64,000 bases of DNA, from positions 51,687,326-51,751,325 of the forward strand of contig CM070501.1 of the NCBI GenBank assembly GCA_036346375.1. Reading direction: 5' to 3'. The DNA comes from Guadua angustifolia (taxonomy: Eukaryota > Streptophyta > Magnoliopsida > Poales > Poaceae). The position numbers and the translations under genes were made by a program. Below, piece by piece: positions 12,153 to 22,200 of the stretch (the first letter of the stretch is position 1; every line of letters starts with the position of its first letter). The notes under the pieces were generated by a model. That model was given only the letters and a program-made list of their open reading frames with translations. It ran no database searches and was not told where the DNA came from.

Positions 12153-12531
12153 GGGCATTCCTAACCCTCCACCTCAGCTGGTGTCTATAGAATTAATTAC
12201 GCTGCCAACTAAGCAAAAATCTGATATGACATAGGAGTTAAGGAAGGGAGAGAAGGAAAAACGAAGAAACCGTGTCTCATGCAAGAAACTGAGTCGACGC
12301 GGGTACCAAGACTCAAGAAACTAGCAAAATCGGGGTTGGACATTTCTGCGCGCTTACCAAGCTGTATTTGTGGTGCATGCATTGGTTTATTGCTCTCATG
12401 CATTGCTTTATTGCTCTCTCCCTCCTCTAGACACTACTCATGGAAACCATAAGTTGAAAAACTATGCATTGGTTTATTGCTCTCTCTCCTCTCTAGACAC
12501 TACTCATAGACACCATGGGTTGGGACTGCCC
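12153..12531 (+). mobile_element. MITE with gggcattccyaaccc termini
   Basis: The 379-bp element starts gggcattcctaaccc and ends gggttgggactgccc, an imperfect terminal inverted repeat. A 3-bp direct repeat tca flanks it (12150-12152 and 12532-12534). Its interior has a duplicated stretch of about 90 bp containing ttggtttattgctctc and ctctagacactactcat. An inverted relative sits at about 47510-47822. Three-base duplication and GGG... termini fit PIF/Harbinger (Tourist-like) elements, but the superfamily is inference. Confidence 0.7.
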
Positions 12532-12534
12532 TCA

Positions 12535-13639
12535 TCGGTTCCAACTCTCCTGCGTGCAGAAACCTTAATCAAGAGAACCACGTACAGAAAGGACACCAGG
12601 TTATCCAAGCAGTTAATTGGTGATCGAGAGCTACCGCTAGCGAAACGCATAACCATTGTATCAGTATACATAAATAAAGTACTCGTGCGTGTCTCGAGAA
12701 TTAGCATGGCTAGAAGTAGCAAATCATTTCAATTTTCGAGAGGCAAACGACGAAGGCCACACCATTGCCAACCGGTCATCAGACGTAGCAAACTTCACTT
12801 GGCTTGGAGCTTGTATATATACCCAAGGACGACCCAAGAGGTTCCCCACCGTCACACCATTGTCGGTACCCTCCCCAGACAAACCTTCAACCAAATTAAG
12901 ATCACACATATTAGTCAAAATACTCAAATCATACATCCGATTTGATCAAAACTAGCTAGGTTCTTGTTATGAATTGGAGAATATATCAAGAAGAGCTGAT
13001 AATCTGATAGAAAAAAGAGCATGGTATGGGTGCCGGGAAGACGAACTAATAATCTGACACAACAAAAACTTGGTATAAGTGCCAGGAAATAATGATCTGA
13101 CAAAAATGAATAAGAGAATATGAACAGGAAAAAACAATCTGATACACTGATACTGTGATACAACGAGACTTGGTACGAATGCCAGGAACAATGAGTTTCA
13201 AATATAAATGTTTAGTCCAATCGGAAACGAAGTCTAAGCACATGCAAAATGATAAAGAAAAGCAGCAATTGCTGCCTATTGACTTGCTTCATCCTGTGTA
13301 GATTTATCTTCAGTATAATGTGCATACTTGCTATCAGTCATTTAGCATTTAGTCTAAACCCCTAGACCTAGTTAGTGCACATTAAAAAACATAACAAGAT
13401 GGAGTACTACAGAAGTTCGTTTCACATCAACAAAATGCATGATGGCAGTTCCAGCATATTCAGCTGTAATTAATACTGCATAAATTGACATTACAGTAAT
13501 AAACGCTGTCACAAAACTGAATGTTTCCGATAAGCAATACGTTCGACGTCTAGTGCATACACTGTTTGTGAAAAAAAAAAAACACCTTAGATATAGTAGT
13601 ACTCTGCATGTGTGCATTCCAGATCTACATCTTAAAATG
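12535..13639. other. Intergenic region with an imperfect short repeat
   Basis: No gene is recognised. Between about 12990 and 13210 a 55-60-base pattern recurs four times in diverged form: an aatctgata/aca word, then tggtatgggtgcc-like and gccaggaa words. ORFs here overlap in all frames and look like chance. Confidence 0.4.
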
Positions 13640-14317
13640 TGTCGACGATTCGGGACAGGGTCCCCCGCCGAGCTTACTTGTTGAATGAGGGATCAACGTG
13701 AGGCCCCTTTTCCGCAAGGGTTGTACGTCTGAGGGTGTGCCGAACAAGGAAACGAGGTATACGGGACAATCGGAAGGCACAGGGGGTCAATTTTCGCTGG
13801 TTCGGGCCTCCCACGGTGGAGATAACAACCCTACGTCCAGTAGATTTCACTAGTATGCGAGAGGGTGTTACAAAGCGCTTGCTCGGGGTCCCTAGAGGTC
13901 CTAAGGGACCTACCAGTGGGCTCAGAGCGTGAGTGTGTGTGTGTTACAAGGGGTTCCAACCCTCAATCCATCGTGGGAGGGGTATTTATAGGAATTACAG
14001 AGACAAATCATTTATTACGAGGAGCGCCATCAGAGAGGACGACGTGAGCAAAGGCCGCCGCCACCGCCCGGGTACCACGCGACGTGGGCACGGTGGGCGT
14101 GGACCAAGTCGGCCATGGACCGTGGCGGCGCGGATCCGGCGGCGCGATCCTCGAGCCGCCATGCATTTAATGCCACGTCGCCTTGTCGAGGACCCCGAGT
14201 GGCTTGTTTCGGGCCGGGTGCACGAAGGTCGGTCTGCACACGTTGTCCGGCAAGGGCATGGTCGGTTGGCGCCGGGCTTCGATGGTCGTCCTGGTACAGT
14301 GTAGCCAATCCCCGACA
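13640..14317 (-). mobile_element. Solo LTR, Ty3/gypsy-type, minus orientation, perfect target-site duplication
   Basis: On the minus strand this 678-bp LTR starts TGTCGGGGATTGG and ends GAATCGTCGACA. The direct repeat aaatg flanks it exactly (13635-13639, 14318-14322). A cctataaataccc TATA-like box (minus strand, near 13990) and the conserved gtagggttgttatct word place it in the same broad LTR group as 2905-3618 and 39889-40516. No internal region is attached. Short GC-rich ORFs inside it are not genes. Confidence 0.88.
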
Positions 14318-14322
14318 AAATG

Positions 14323-14545
14323 TGTTTGGCACAGCTCCTATCGGATCCGTGAATCTCGTGGAGCTCGGTATTCCTAACTCTACTAGATCCGTAGAGCTGA
14401 AGCTATGAGTATATTAAAAGTGTTTAGGTGGATCATTTTATTTACATTTTAGACTAAAAATATAAACTTAATTCACTTTATTTTAGCCAATAAGCTTCAG
14501 ATCTGAGATGGAGCTGTGATCTAAAGCTCTGTCAAATAGGACCTA
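14323..14545. mobile_element. Tourist-like MITE remnant next to the solo LTR
   Basis: The left end tgtttggcacagctcc and the right end gagctctgtcaaatagg are inverted relatives. The interior words gtttaggtggatcattttat and agactaaaaatataaactta match, in inverted form, the element at 60933-61161. The solo LTR appears to have inserted at or just inside its left end, because the LTR left flank (cttaaaatg) resembles the tttaaagcct start of the other copy. Confidence 0.55.
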
Positions 14546-15252
14546 ATTTGAGAAAAATGCATATTGTCAAATGCCAAAGGAGGCATTCGATAGGACAAGC
14601 TAGCCACATCTATCTTCATGCTAGCAAGGAACCTTATGAAAAATAAATAAATCTCATATAGGTCACTTCTATAGGTATACTCAGTACGAGTAGAATGTCC
14701 AATACTTAGGGCTAAAATGGATATAAAACAAACGGAGAAGCAGATAGTATTTAACGCAACAATTGTAGGATTATCCTATATTAATTGAATCAGAGCTCAT
14801 GGACAAAGACTTGCATATAAGGCCTTGTTTGGGAGGCTCGTTCTGGGCCGGAATCAGTGTGAATAGGCCGAGATTTTAACAAGAACTAAAAGTAGCATAT
14901 GCAACTTGCAACAATGAAATTATGTAAATAAAAGTTATCGCACTCTAGGCCAAAATTAGTCCAAACCGTCAAGCCTAGAGCACCATATATACACCACAAA
15001 TTCAGAACAACTGGAATGGCCAAATAGGTTAACAATTCACTTGCACTTCACCCTGCATATATATAACATTTCACAGCAAGCTACTAGATACCATTACATT
15101 GTAAGTTGTAAGATGCATATACTGTTATGCATATGCAAATGAAGTGGCATTTCACACTGGAGCATGTACTGTAACAACAGACATCATTTACATTGACAAG
15201 ATCCAACACACAAGTAGTATCCAGAAACAGATTAGCATGTAAGATATGTTAC
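14546..15252. other. 3' flank or intron of the first DUF1618 copy
   Basis: This AT-rich stretch follows the exon 1 splice donor of the minus-strand DUF1618 gene, so it should hold its intron. I looked for a counterpart of the last exon of the second copy (encoding PTEELTEECSSVIQHF) and did not find it here or further left by eye. Confidence 0.35.
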
Positions 15253-16362
15253 CTGAGGAGAGCGCGGGCGGAAGCTCAAATGGGAGAATGAAGCAAGAAG
15301 AGACGAAACCTTCCCGCGGCATGGCGTCGCACTCCACAACCTTCCTTGCGCGCAGGTCGACACCGAAGAGGTGCTCCTTCAGGGAGAAGTACACCACGTC
15401 GGGGTTCTTGGGGTGGACGATCGTGAGCACGGGGGCCTTCTCAGGCAGCCCAGTCGCCTTGTAGCTCTCACCGGCCCAGATCTCGGCAAAGCTCGCCTCA
15501 TACTCAAGCGTCCACTCCGCAGTCCTCGAATCAGCCAGTGTCCGCATGGAGACCCTGGGAGCGCCTTGGTTTGCACAGTCATCTCCACGTACCGGAACTT
15601 GCCGTTGCTCAGTTGCACGCAGCAGCGGGTGCCGAGCTCTCTCGCAGAGCAGTAGGAGCAACCGTGATCATGCCGCACGTCGCCCTCCGGGAGCGGAACG
15701 TACTCCATGTCCGGCTCATCGGCGAACGGGTCGCAGGCGAGGAGGCCTGCGGCGCGATCCACCCACCAGAGCTTGCCACCGTGGGAGACCACCTCGTAGA
15801 AGGTCCAGATCCAGAGCGGCAGGGGGTTGTCCACGTCCTTCTCAACCCATTCGCCGGTCTCGGACGAGAAGCAGACGAGGGTGGCTTCGTCGCAGCCGAC
15901 CATGTACTGGAACTCGGCGACCATGTAGTGGCCGCCGCCTCCGGGTGCGGCGATGACGCCGAGGTCGTCGTTGTAGCTGTCGGGGTCGGGGACGGGGGTG
16001 GCGGTGGCGGAGCAGACGTCGCAGACGAAGTAGCCCGGCTTGGAGACAAGGTCGACGTCGATCGTGTGCTCCTCGCCGTTGCTTTCACGCCAGGTGCGTA
16101 GCTTCCCGGAGTCCGGAGGGTGACAGGTCGGCGGGGTGCTGAGGAGGAGGAGGCCGGAGGGGTCGGCGGCGAGGACGCAGGGGAACGCGCGCCTCGCGCA
16201 GGGGTCAGGGTCGGCAGGGGAGACGCGCGGGGACACGGTAAGGACGGTGACGCGCGGCGGCACGGCGAGCGCGAGGGAGAGGTCGGCGCCCTGGGGCAGT
16301 TCGTCGTCGGAGGCGAACGCGCGCGCCTCGCAGCCTAGGATGATCCACGACGGAGGCGCCAT
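15253..16362 (-). CDS. DUF1618 domain protein, first copy, one-base frameshift (possible pseudogene)
   Basis: From the ATG at 16362 (MAPPSWIILG) the frame runs through a DUF1618 module, with GKLWWVDRAAGLLACDPF and ATLVCFSSETGEW recognisable. At about 15563-15570 the frame moves by one base, from ...VQTKAL to ...APRVSMRTLAD. Aligned with the second copy (VGAPVVSMWTL), a single missing G restores agreement. Sense then continues through HPKNPDVVYFSL and FGVDLRARKVVEC to LPPALSSG and a GTAACA donor at 15252. This is the same intron position and phase as in the second copy, and the exon length becomes phase 1 only if one base is added back. The last exon was not located. Either this is a young pseudogene or the lost G is a sequencing error. 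An upstream ATG at 16395 is in frame but not shared with the paralogue. Molecular function of DUF1618 proteins is not established. Confidence 0.75.
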
Positions 16363-19300
16363 TGGGGTGCCGAATCCGATCGCCAAGCAAAGCAAGGGGA
16401 GAAGAAGATGGTTGGTGGGCTGGGCACTTGCCTTGCGCGAGTTGTTGCGGTGAAGTGAAGTGGCGATGGGAATGGGCTGAAGCAGTAGGTGCTAGGGTTT
16501 CAGTAGCTAGCGCAGTGGTGAGGTGACGGGATGGGATTTGTGTTGTTCGTACGAGTTTGAATTCGCCGGGTGGACCGGGTGGTTCTGTCGCGCTGGCCAG
16601 AGGGAGAGCAAGCGTTCGCTTGAATCGCTCTCTTCTGCAAAACTTTTGCCATCTTTTTTGCAGTTGCAGTTTCGGTGATACGGCGTAGAGCAGGTCGGGC
16701 GGGGCAGGCAGACTGACCAACACATGGAAACGGAAAGAGACGCAGTCGCGGCAGCCTTTGAACGGCGCGGCCACACCCGCCATGCCAAGTGCCAACGCAT
16801 CCGCCCGTGCGGGCCAGGGTTCGTTTTATCGCGAAAATCGACTTAAAATTGTGAAAACCAACGTATCCAACTGGTTTGAAACTCTAAATCTAAGCCGATC
16901 AAATTTAAAAATAAATTTATAAAAATTTATATCATATAAACCGATCGAAAATCGGTAAAAGTTGAGTGATTTTTTTATGCAAATTGATGAAAATCACTCA
17001 AAAAATCGGACATAAAAAATTCAATTTGCCAGTCAATTTTCGAGAAAACTGCTCTGCTTTTTATTTTTTTTCAGAACATTTGATTTCGAAACCCTTTAGC
17101 TTTTAGCATTGTCGTTCAATTTTCGCAGTAAACCGGTATCGTCGAGACTTTGATTTTCAACCTTAAATCGGTTTGGTTAATCCTGTGCACCGGCCTTGTG
17201 CAAAAATGTTGGGGATGTTGGAGGACATTGTGCGGAAGTATTTGCGGGGAATGAGGAATCGACGTTGTCTATATTTTCAGCAAGACTTTGGTTTATAGGT
17301 ATAAACCCTAGATTGATGTTACTCATGTTGGTGTTATAGTAGAACAATGTTATACTCGTATTAGTGGTAAATGCGGAAGTTGGAGAGCACTGGAATGGAG
17401 TTTGAAAGATATCAATATTCATTTAGTAGTGGTTTCTATTTTGGGGATAAGTTTTAGGTACCTATGATCAGTTTTATGGTCTATCCAAGTTAAGAAAAAT
17501 ATAGATTATTTTATAAAGTTTTATTAGGGCATGAGAAAATTACATTTAGGGAATAATTCATAATATACCACTCCATTCGTTGCCACCTTAGAAAATACTG
17601 CTCGTTGTCTCAATGACATGTGGGTCTAGGGGTGATATATCATCGAGACAATGAGTGATATTTTCTGAAATTTCAATCTTTGTAGTGTTATAGAAGCTTA
17701 CTGTCTAGAAATCAATTGCTGCTAGAGTAGTTATGTTAATATGCTGATTAAGGCTAGAGAATTGTGAATTAAATTATGTCCAGAACTAGAATCGATTAGA
17801 TAATTTTTATTAGATTTCAGATATGCTATAGTTTACTATATTTGGAGTTGTATAAAAATAGTTATGAAATTGCGAAGTAAGTTGTCCAGTAAAACAACAT
17901 ATTGGCCTTCGGGGCTAGAAATGAGGGATTAAACGAATTAATTGAAAAATGTAGCCAACTAGAAAATTATACAAAATCTTGTGTAGTTTCAAAATATATA
18001 TTGTTTACTATGTTTCGACTCATGACTTAAAAGTTATGGTCCTCTGATCATTAAGATAGCAAAGAGAAAGTTGTCTAGCGAAAAGGAAAGTTAAGTCTAA
18101 GATCGTGCATTAGAGTAATAATGTTATGCTTTATGCATGTACTATTATGACATGTTGATGAGGTATGTTTACTTATTGTAGAAGGTATGACAACTGGCTT
18201 AGCTTCAACCGTGCTTTATTCCGTCCCTCGTGGATAAAAAGATATGTATAAAAAGATAAGTATATGGCAGAATGATAACATAGGTCATAAATTCTTATGA
18301 TTTTTATTGGAGAATTATTTATCATATTGCTTTATATGGTTCATTTTACTATTATGAAAATTATATGAAGATGATAAATGCTAAATGTTGATAAATTATG
18401 TTATTTGTATATAATGCATTCATGATGGAAAGAGGTGACATGTATGACCTATATGGTGTAGGCATGAAAAAGCTACTTTGGTAGCCAACTCCACAGGATG
18501 GAGCGGATGTGACATCGATATGTGTACACTCAGCGATACATGAATACGCTATGTGATAAGCATATACACATGTAGTCAGATTTGCATTGCATCGCTAATG
18601 ATAAAATATGATTAATGAGATGAATATGTTAATAGTAATGCTATTGTTTTATTGTGTATTTCCTGAGATGTAGACTCACCCTTTATGATGAAAAGAGGTG
18701 ACATACATACATGAGAGGGAAGTATTGGCACCATTTCACATGTCACCTTCTTGTCATGTTTGGGAAGTCATGTTCTTCTGGTGTGGCAGGTGACTTGTGT
18801 CGTGCTGCTTCTTTTAAGTTTATCGAGGTTACTAGTTTCATAAATTCGAAAAAAAAATCTAAATTTGTTAGAACGAATTTTAGTGCTAGAAAAGCAAGGC
18901 TCGTTTTAGCGACGCAAAGGACGAATGCTAGTGGAGTCGAGTGAACCGGTTCATCCGTACAAGTTCGAACTCGAATCGTTGGTTGGTTTCTGGTGCGGGG
19001 CGTCGTGGACGAACACGGGAGTGGATCGTGGGCCGCTGGTGGCAGAGACGACCGCCGCTGGGACTGCGGCACGCGCGTCGCGGTGTGGTGCATGCTGCGG
19101 AGGCAGGGGCAGCGCGCGGCAGCCTTCGGACGTGCAAAGTGCCGAGGCCCGAGCGGTGGCAGGAAGCACCACGGACGCAAGCTCTGGCTGTACTAGTTTG
19201 CTCTGCTGCTGGGCGGAGGAGCGGTACACTTGGAAACGGATGCAGGCGCAGAGCTGTGGCCGGCACATCGGCAGCACGGCGGCAGCCTCTGACAACGTCC

Positions 19301-19388
19301 AAAAGTGGAGTTTCTTTTGTGCTCGACTAGCACAATCGAGAGTTTGTCGCGCTGCTCGGGTGAAGTAGCCTTAGCAATTCATTGTGTT
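16363..19388. other. Upstream of DUF1618 copy 1 and AT-rich repeat remnants
   Basis: The first ~450 bases are the likely 5' untranslated region and promoter of the minus-strand gene. From 16800 to about 18900 the sequence is AT-rich. A small inverted repeat at about 17588-17670 pairs ttagaaaatactgctcgttg with catcgagacaatgagtgat. Words such as gatgtagactcaccc near 18668 look like LTR-retrotransposon remnants, but I could not find ends. At 18920-19370 there is a GC-rich patch with ORFs in every frame and no recognisable protein. Confidence 0.3.
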
Positions 19389-19627
19389 TAGGGGTGAAGA
19401 CAGATCGGCTGTGGTTGGCAGTAAGTCATCCTGTATCTTATTTTAATTATTTTTTAACTCAGATACGGATAGTGGAAAATCAGGTAGGATACAGATATCG
19501 GGTATTTATGATCGGGTAGAAAACGGATACCGAATATTATACGCTCGGATACAATACGGATAACGAGTACTTAGTCGAATAGTACACAAATTATCTAGGA
19601 TCAAAGTATGTGATTAAAATAACTTAA

Positions 19628-19960
19628 CTAACACACATGGTCCAATTATCATACATAATTCAACACATAGAGCCAAATTAAGATATAAGGCAACACATAG
19701 AGTTGAATAAACACACGTACTCCAACATAGAGTCTAATTAATATATAATCTAACACATAGAGTCCAATAAACACACATAGTCTAACATAGAGTCTAATTA
19801 ATACATAATTCAACACATAAAGACCAATAAACATGCATAGTTTAACATAAAGTCCAATTAACACATATAGTCCAACACAGGGAGTGCAATTCACACATAG
19901 ACTTTGGCACACATAGAGTTCAATTCAAATACATAGTTCAACATATAGAGTACAATTAAT
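19628..19960. repeat. Degenerate ~60-bp tandem repeats inside the hAT-like element
   Basis: Words such as tccaataaacacacatag, tctaacatagagtctaatt and cacatagagt repeat in order five or six times with substitutions. The period is about 55-60 bases and is built from shorter ~20-base units. The ORF through it translates into a repetitive Leu/Tyr-rich string and is not a gene. Confidence 0.7.
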
Positions 19961-20231
19961 AAACGAAATAAAGTTCATCATGCGTGCATGAAGATCTCAA
20001 TTTGTAAAGTGTCGAGATCATGTGTTGATCCTTACATAACTAGAGAATTATTATCATAGCTTTTCGGTTTATATGCAAATGTGTTTTGTAAAACTATGTT
20101 GATCATGAGTTAATTATCACATGGCTTAATATTGGATCTTATTGACTCTTGCTAGCTCGTAGCCACGCTTTTGATCAAGTCTTTGCGAAGCATTTTAAAA
20201 ATCAGATATTAGGCTTAAGTGACTACATTAG

Positions 20232-21239
20232 TGTCGGTGTTTCGTAAAACCGGCAAGTAAATTTGTAAGTTAAGGGGCCGCGCGTTCCCTCTCTTTGAAT
20301 GGTTAGACTCAGGGAGCCCAAGGTGTATACTCGTTCGGGCTAAATGTCCCTACTTCCAGTTCATATGATGATTCTTTATTGCTTAGGGTGCAGAAGACTG
20401 CGCGGTGTTACAAGCGAGGGCCAATGGCTGGCCTTGAGCGCCTCGTCCGAGTGAGAGGAGTGAGAGCAGTGTGCTCGTAAGTATTCGTAAGTGCTCGAGT
20501 GAGCTTGAGTCGGATGTGTCGTCCGAGATCGGATTGAGTCCCCTTCTCTGAGGGTCCTGCCTCCCTTTATATAGGCAGAGGGAGCAGGTTACACGGGGTT
20601 TGGAAAAGAAAAGTAGGGGTGTGCTACGCCCGGGAGTCCCGGCGTTCGGTCCTGGTGACTGTCAGGTTCCTGTTCATCCCATGCCTGGGTTGGTAGACAC
20701 AGCGAGTGACGTTCCGTCGAGAAGGGGCGCACCTGCTCTCTGCGCGCCTGTCAGATGCTGACGCCGTTACGCTGCACTCTGGTGTCGCCTCGGGAGGAAG
20801 CGCGTCTCTCCACTGTGCACGACGGGGTGAAGGGACTGGCGCTTGACTTTGGCGGCCCCCTGGCCACCTTGGGAAGGAGCCACCTGCCCTAGCATGGCCG
20901 TTGTGTCCACGGGGCAGGCAACCAGCTTGAGGTCGACTGGCGACGTGGCGGAGGTCGCTGAGTCGGAGCTCGTTAGGGCCCCGACCTGAGGCCAGGTCGG
21001 AGCCTGCGGGGGGCGCCGGACCTGAGGCTAGGTCGGAGCCTACGGGAGCGCCCGACTTGAGGCCAGGTCGGAGCCTGCGGGGGGCGCCGGACCTGAGGCT
21101 AGGTCGGAGCGCCCCTGATGGGCTTGATCGAGGCCGAGGATCCTTCGCGGCCCAACGAGGCCTTCGGTCAGAGCTGTGCCTGAGACGGCCCATTTGTGTT
21201 CCGGCCTGCTGGGGGTATCCCTGGTATGAGTATTCGTCA
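20232..21239 (-). mobile_element. Solo LTR (1008 bp) nested in the hAT-like element
   Basis: The plus-strand ends are TGTCGGTGTTTCG and ATTCGTCA. The direct repeat attag flanks it exactly (20227-20231 and 21240-21244). The likely TATA box, tatataaagggaggca on the minus strand near 20575, sets the orientation as minus. The GC-rich part includes a 36-bp tandem array (20985-21114). No internal coding region is attached, so it is a solo LTR. It differs in sequence from the other two solo LTRs. Confidence 0.85.
20985..21114. repeat. 36-bp GC-rich tandem repeat within the solo LTR
   Basis: About 3.6 units with starts at 20985, 21021, 21056 and 21092, each opening with cytgaggcyaggtcggagc. Alternate units are more alike (1 with 3, 2 with 4), so the array seems to have grown by duplication of a 71-bp dimer. 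Confidence 0.8.
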
Positions 21240-21619
21240 ATTAGAGTCTATACTTTTATGATATTTAAAAATATCTATGGTTGCTTAAATCTTGAAAATG
21301 AGTGGAGATTGTAGCCCTCTTGATAAGCTTCGTATAGAGTCCAAGATCACCTAAATCGGAGTTCAGAGTAAAAAGTTATGATTGTTTGGGCTGAAAGTCA
21401 AAGTGACAGTTTTACCGGGTACTCGGTAGTAATTACCTGCTGTGTACTCGTATCTGACCCGTTTTCATCGGGTATCTTCTATCCCATATCCAATCCGTAT
21501 CCGAACAAAAATTATCTAGGTAGTACCGAATCCATACCTGAACCCGTACCTGCAATTTCGAATAAATTTATCCCAATACGGATACGGGTCGGGTATTACC
21601 CGACCCGTTTTCACCCCTG

Positions 21620-22200
21620 ATTGTGTTTGCATGGTGTGAGTGCTTTATTTTTCCTTTCTGGATTGTGCTGTTGATATTGCCCTCTGTATCTGTATGAATT
21701 AGTTGCTCGCTCAGAAAATTTGTAGTGCGGGATAGAGCCCAACCCACATCTCTCACCACATGTCCACATGGTGAGTCTGGTGACCACTGAGTAAAGTTAT
21801 CCAGCAGATGAAGAAAGAAACTGCAATGTACCAATATAGCATTACACAATAAGTACTTTTACCAAAGAAAAGGATATACTACTCGTACCGTTCGAACATA
21901 GCACCATTAACTATTGATGTATTTGTGATAAAGAAAACCATAAACTGACAAAACATTTCCATTTGGGTGATCACAAAAACATGAGAGAACTTCGGTCCAC
22001 AAGAAAGATCCCACCGCAACAAACTGATCGTCAACGCCAGATTTTGTACCTCCAGTGTTGTTTGGTTACCTGAATCAATTCAAAATTGTTCAAGACTTAA
22101 CTGTTAAATACTTTGGTGGAAGACAAAGTTCAGTCGATCCGTGTCAAGAAGCTTCATTTCACCTTAGAAAACGATAGATATGGTTCCTAATCCTTGTTCT
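21620..22200. other. 3' flank of the second DUF1618 gene
   Basis: This lies just downstream of the minus-strand stop codon at 22201 and probably holds the 3' untranslated region. No ORF or repeat of note is seen. The hAT-like element ends 582 bases from the stop. Confidence 0.4.

Larger units (their letters stand above)
19389..21619. mobile_element. Non-autonomous hAT-like element, host of a nested solo LTR
   Basis: The outer ends are taggggtgaagacag and, read inward, caggggtgaaaacgggtcgg, an inverted repeat typical of hAT elements with CAGGGGTGAAAA termini. The 8-bp direct repeat attgtgtt flanks it exactly (19381-19388 and 21620-21627). Removing the 1-kb LTR at 20232-21239 leaves about 1.2 kb of non-coding element rich in gatacggat/ggatacgg words near both ends. 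Confidence 0.8.

Noticed and set aside
15538..16101. 187-codon plus-strand open frame opposite the first DUF1618 copy
   Set aside because: Same antisense shadow effect; the real sense matches a known family on the minus strand.
19649..19912. Minus-strand open frame with a repeating Leu/Tyr-rich protein
   Set aside because: It is simply the translation of a degenerate tandem repeat within a transposon.
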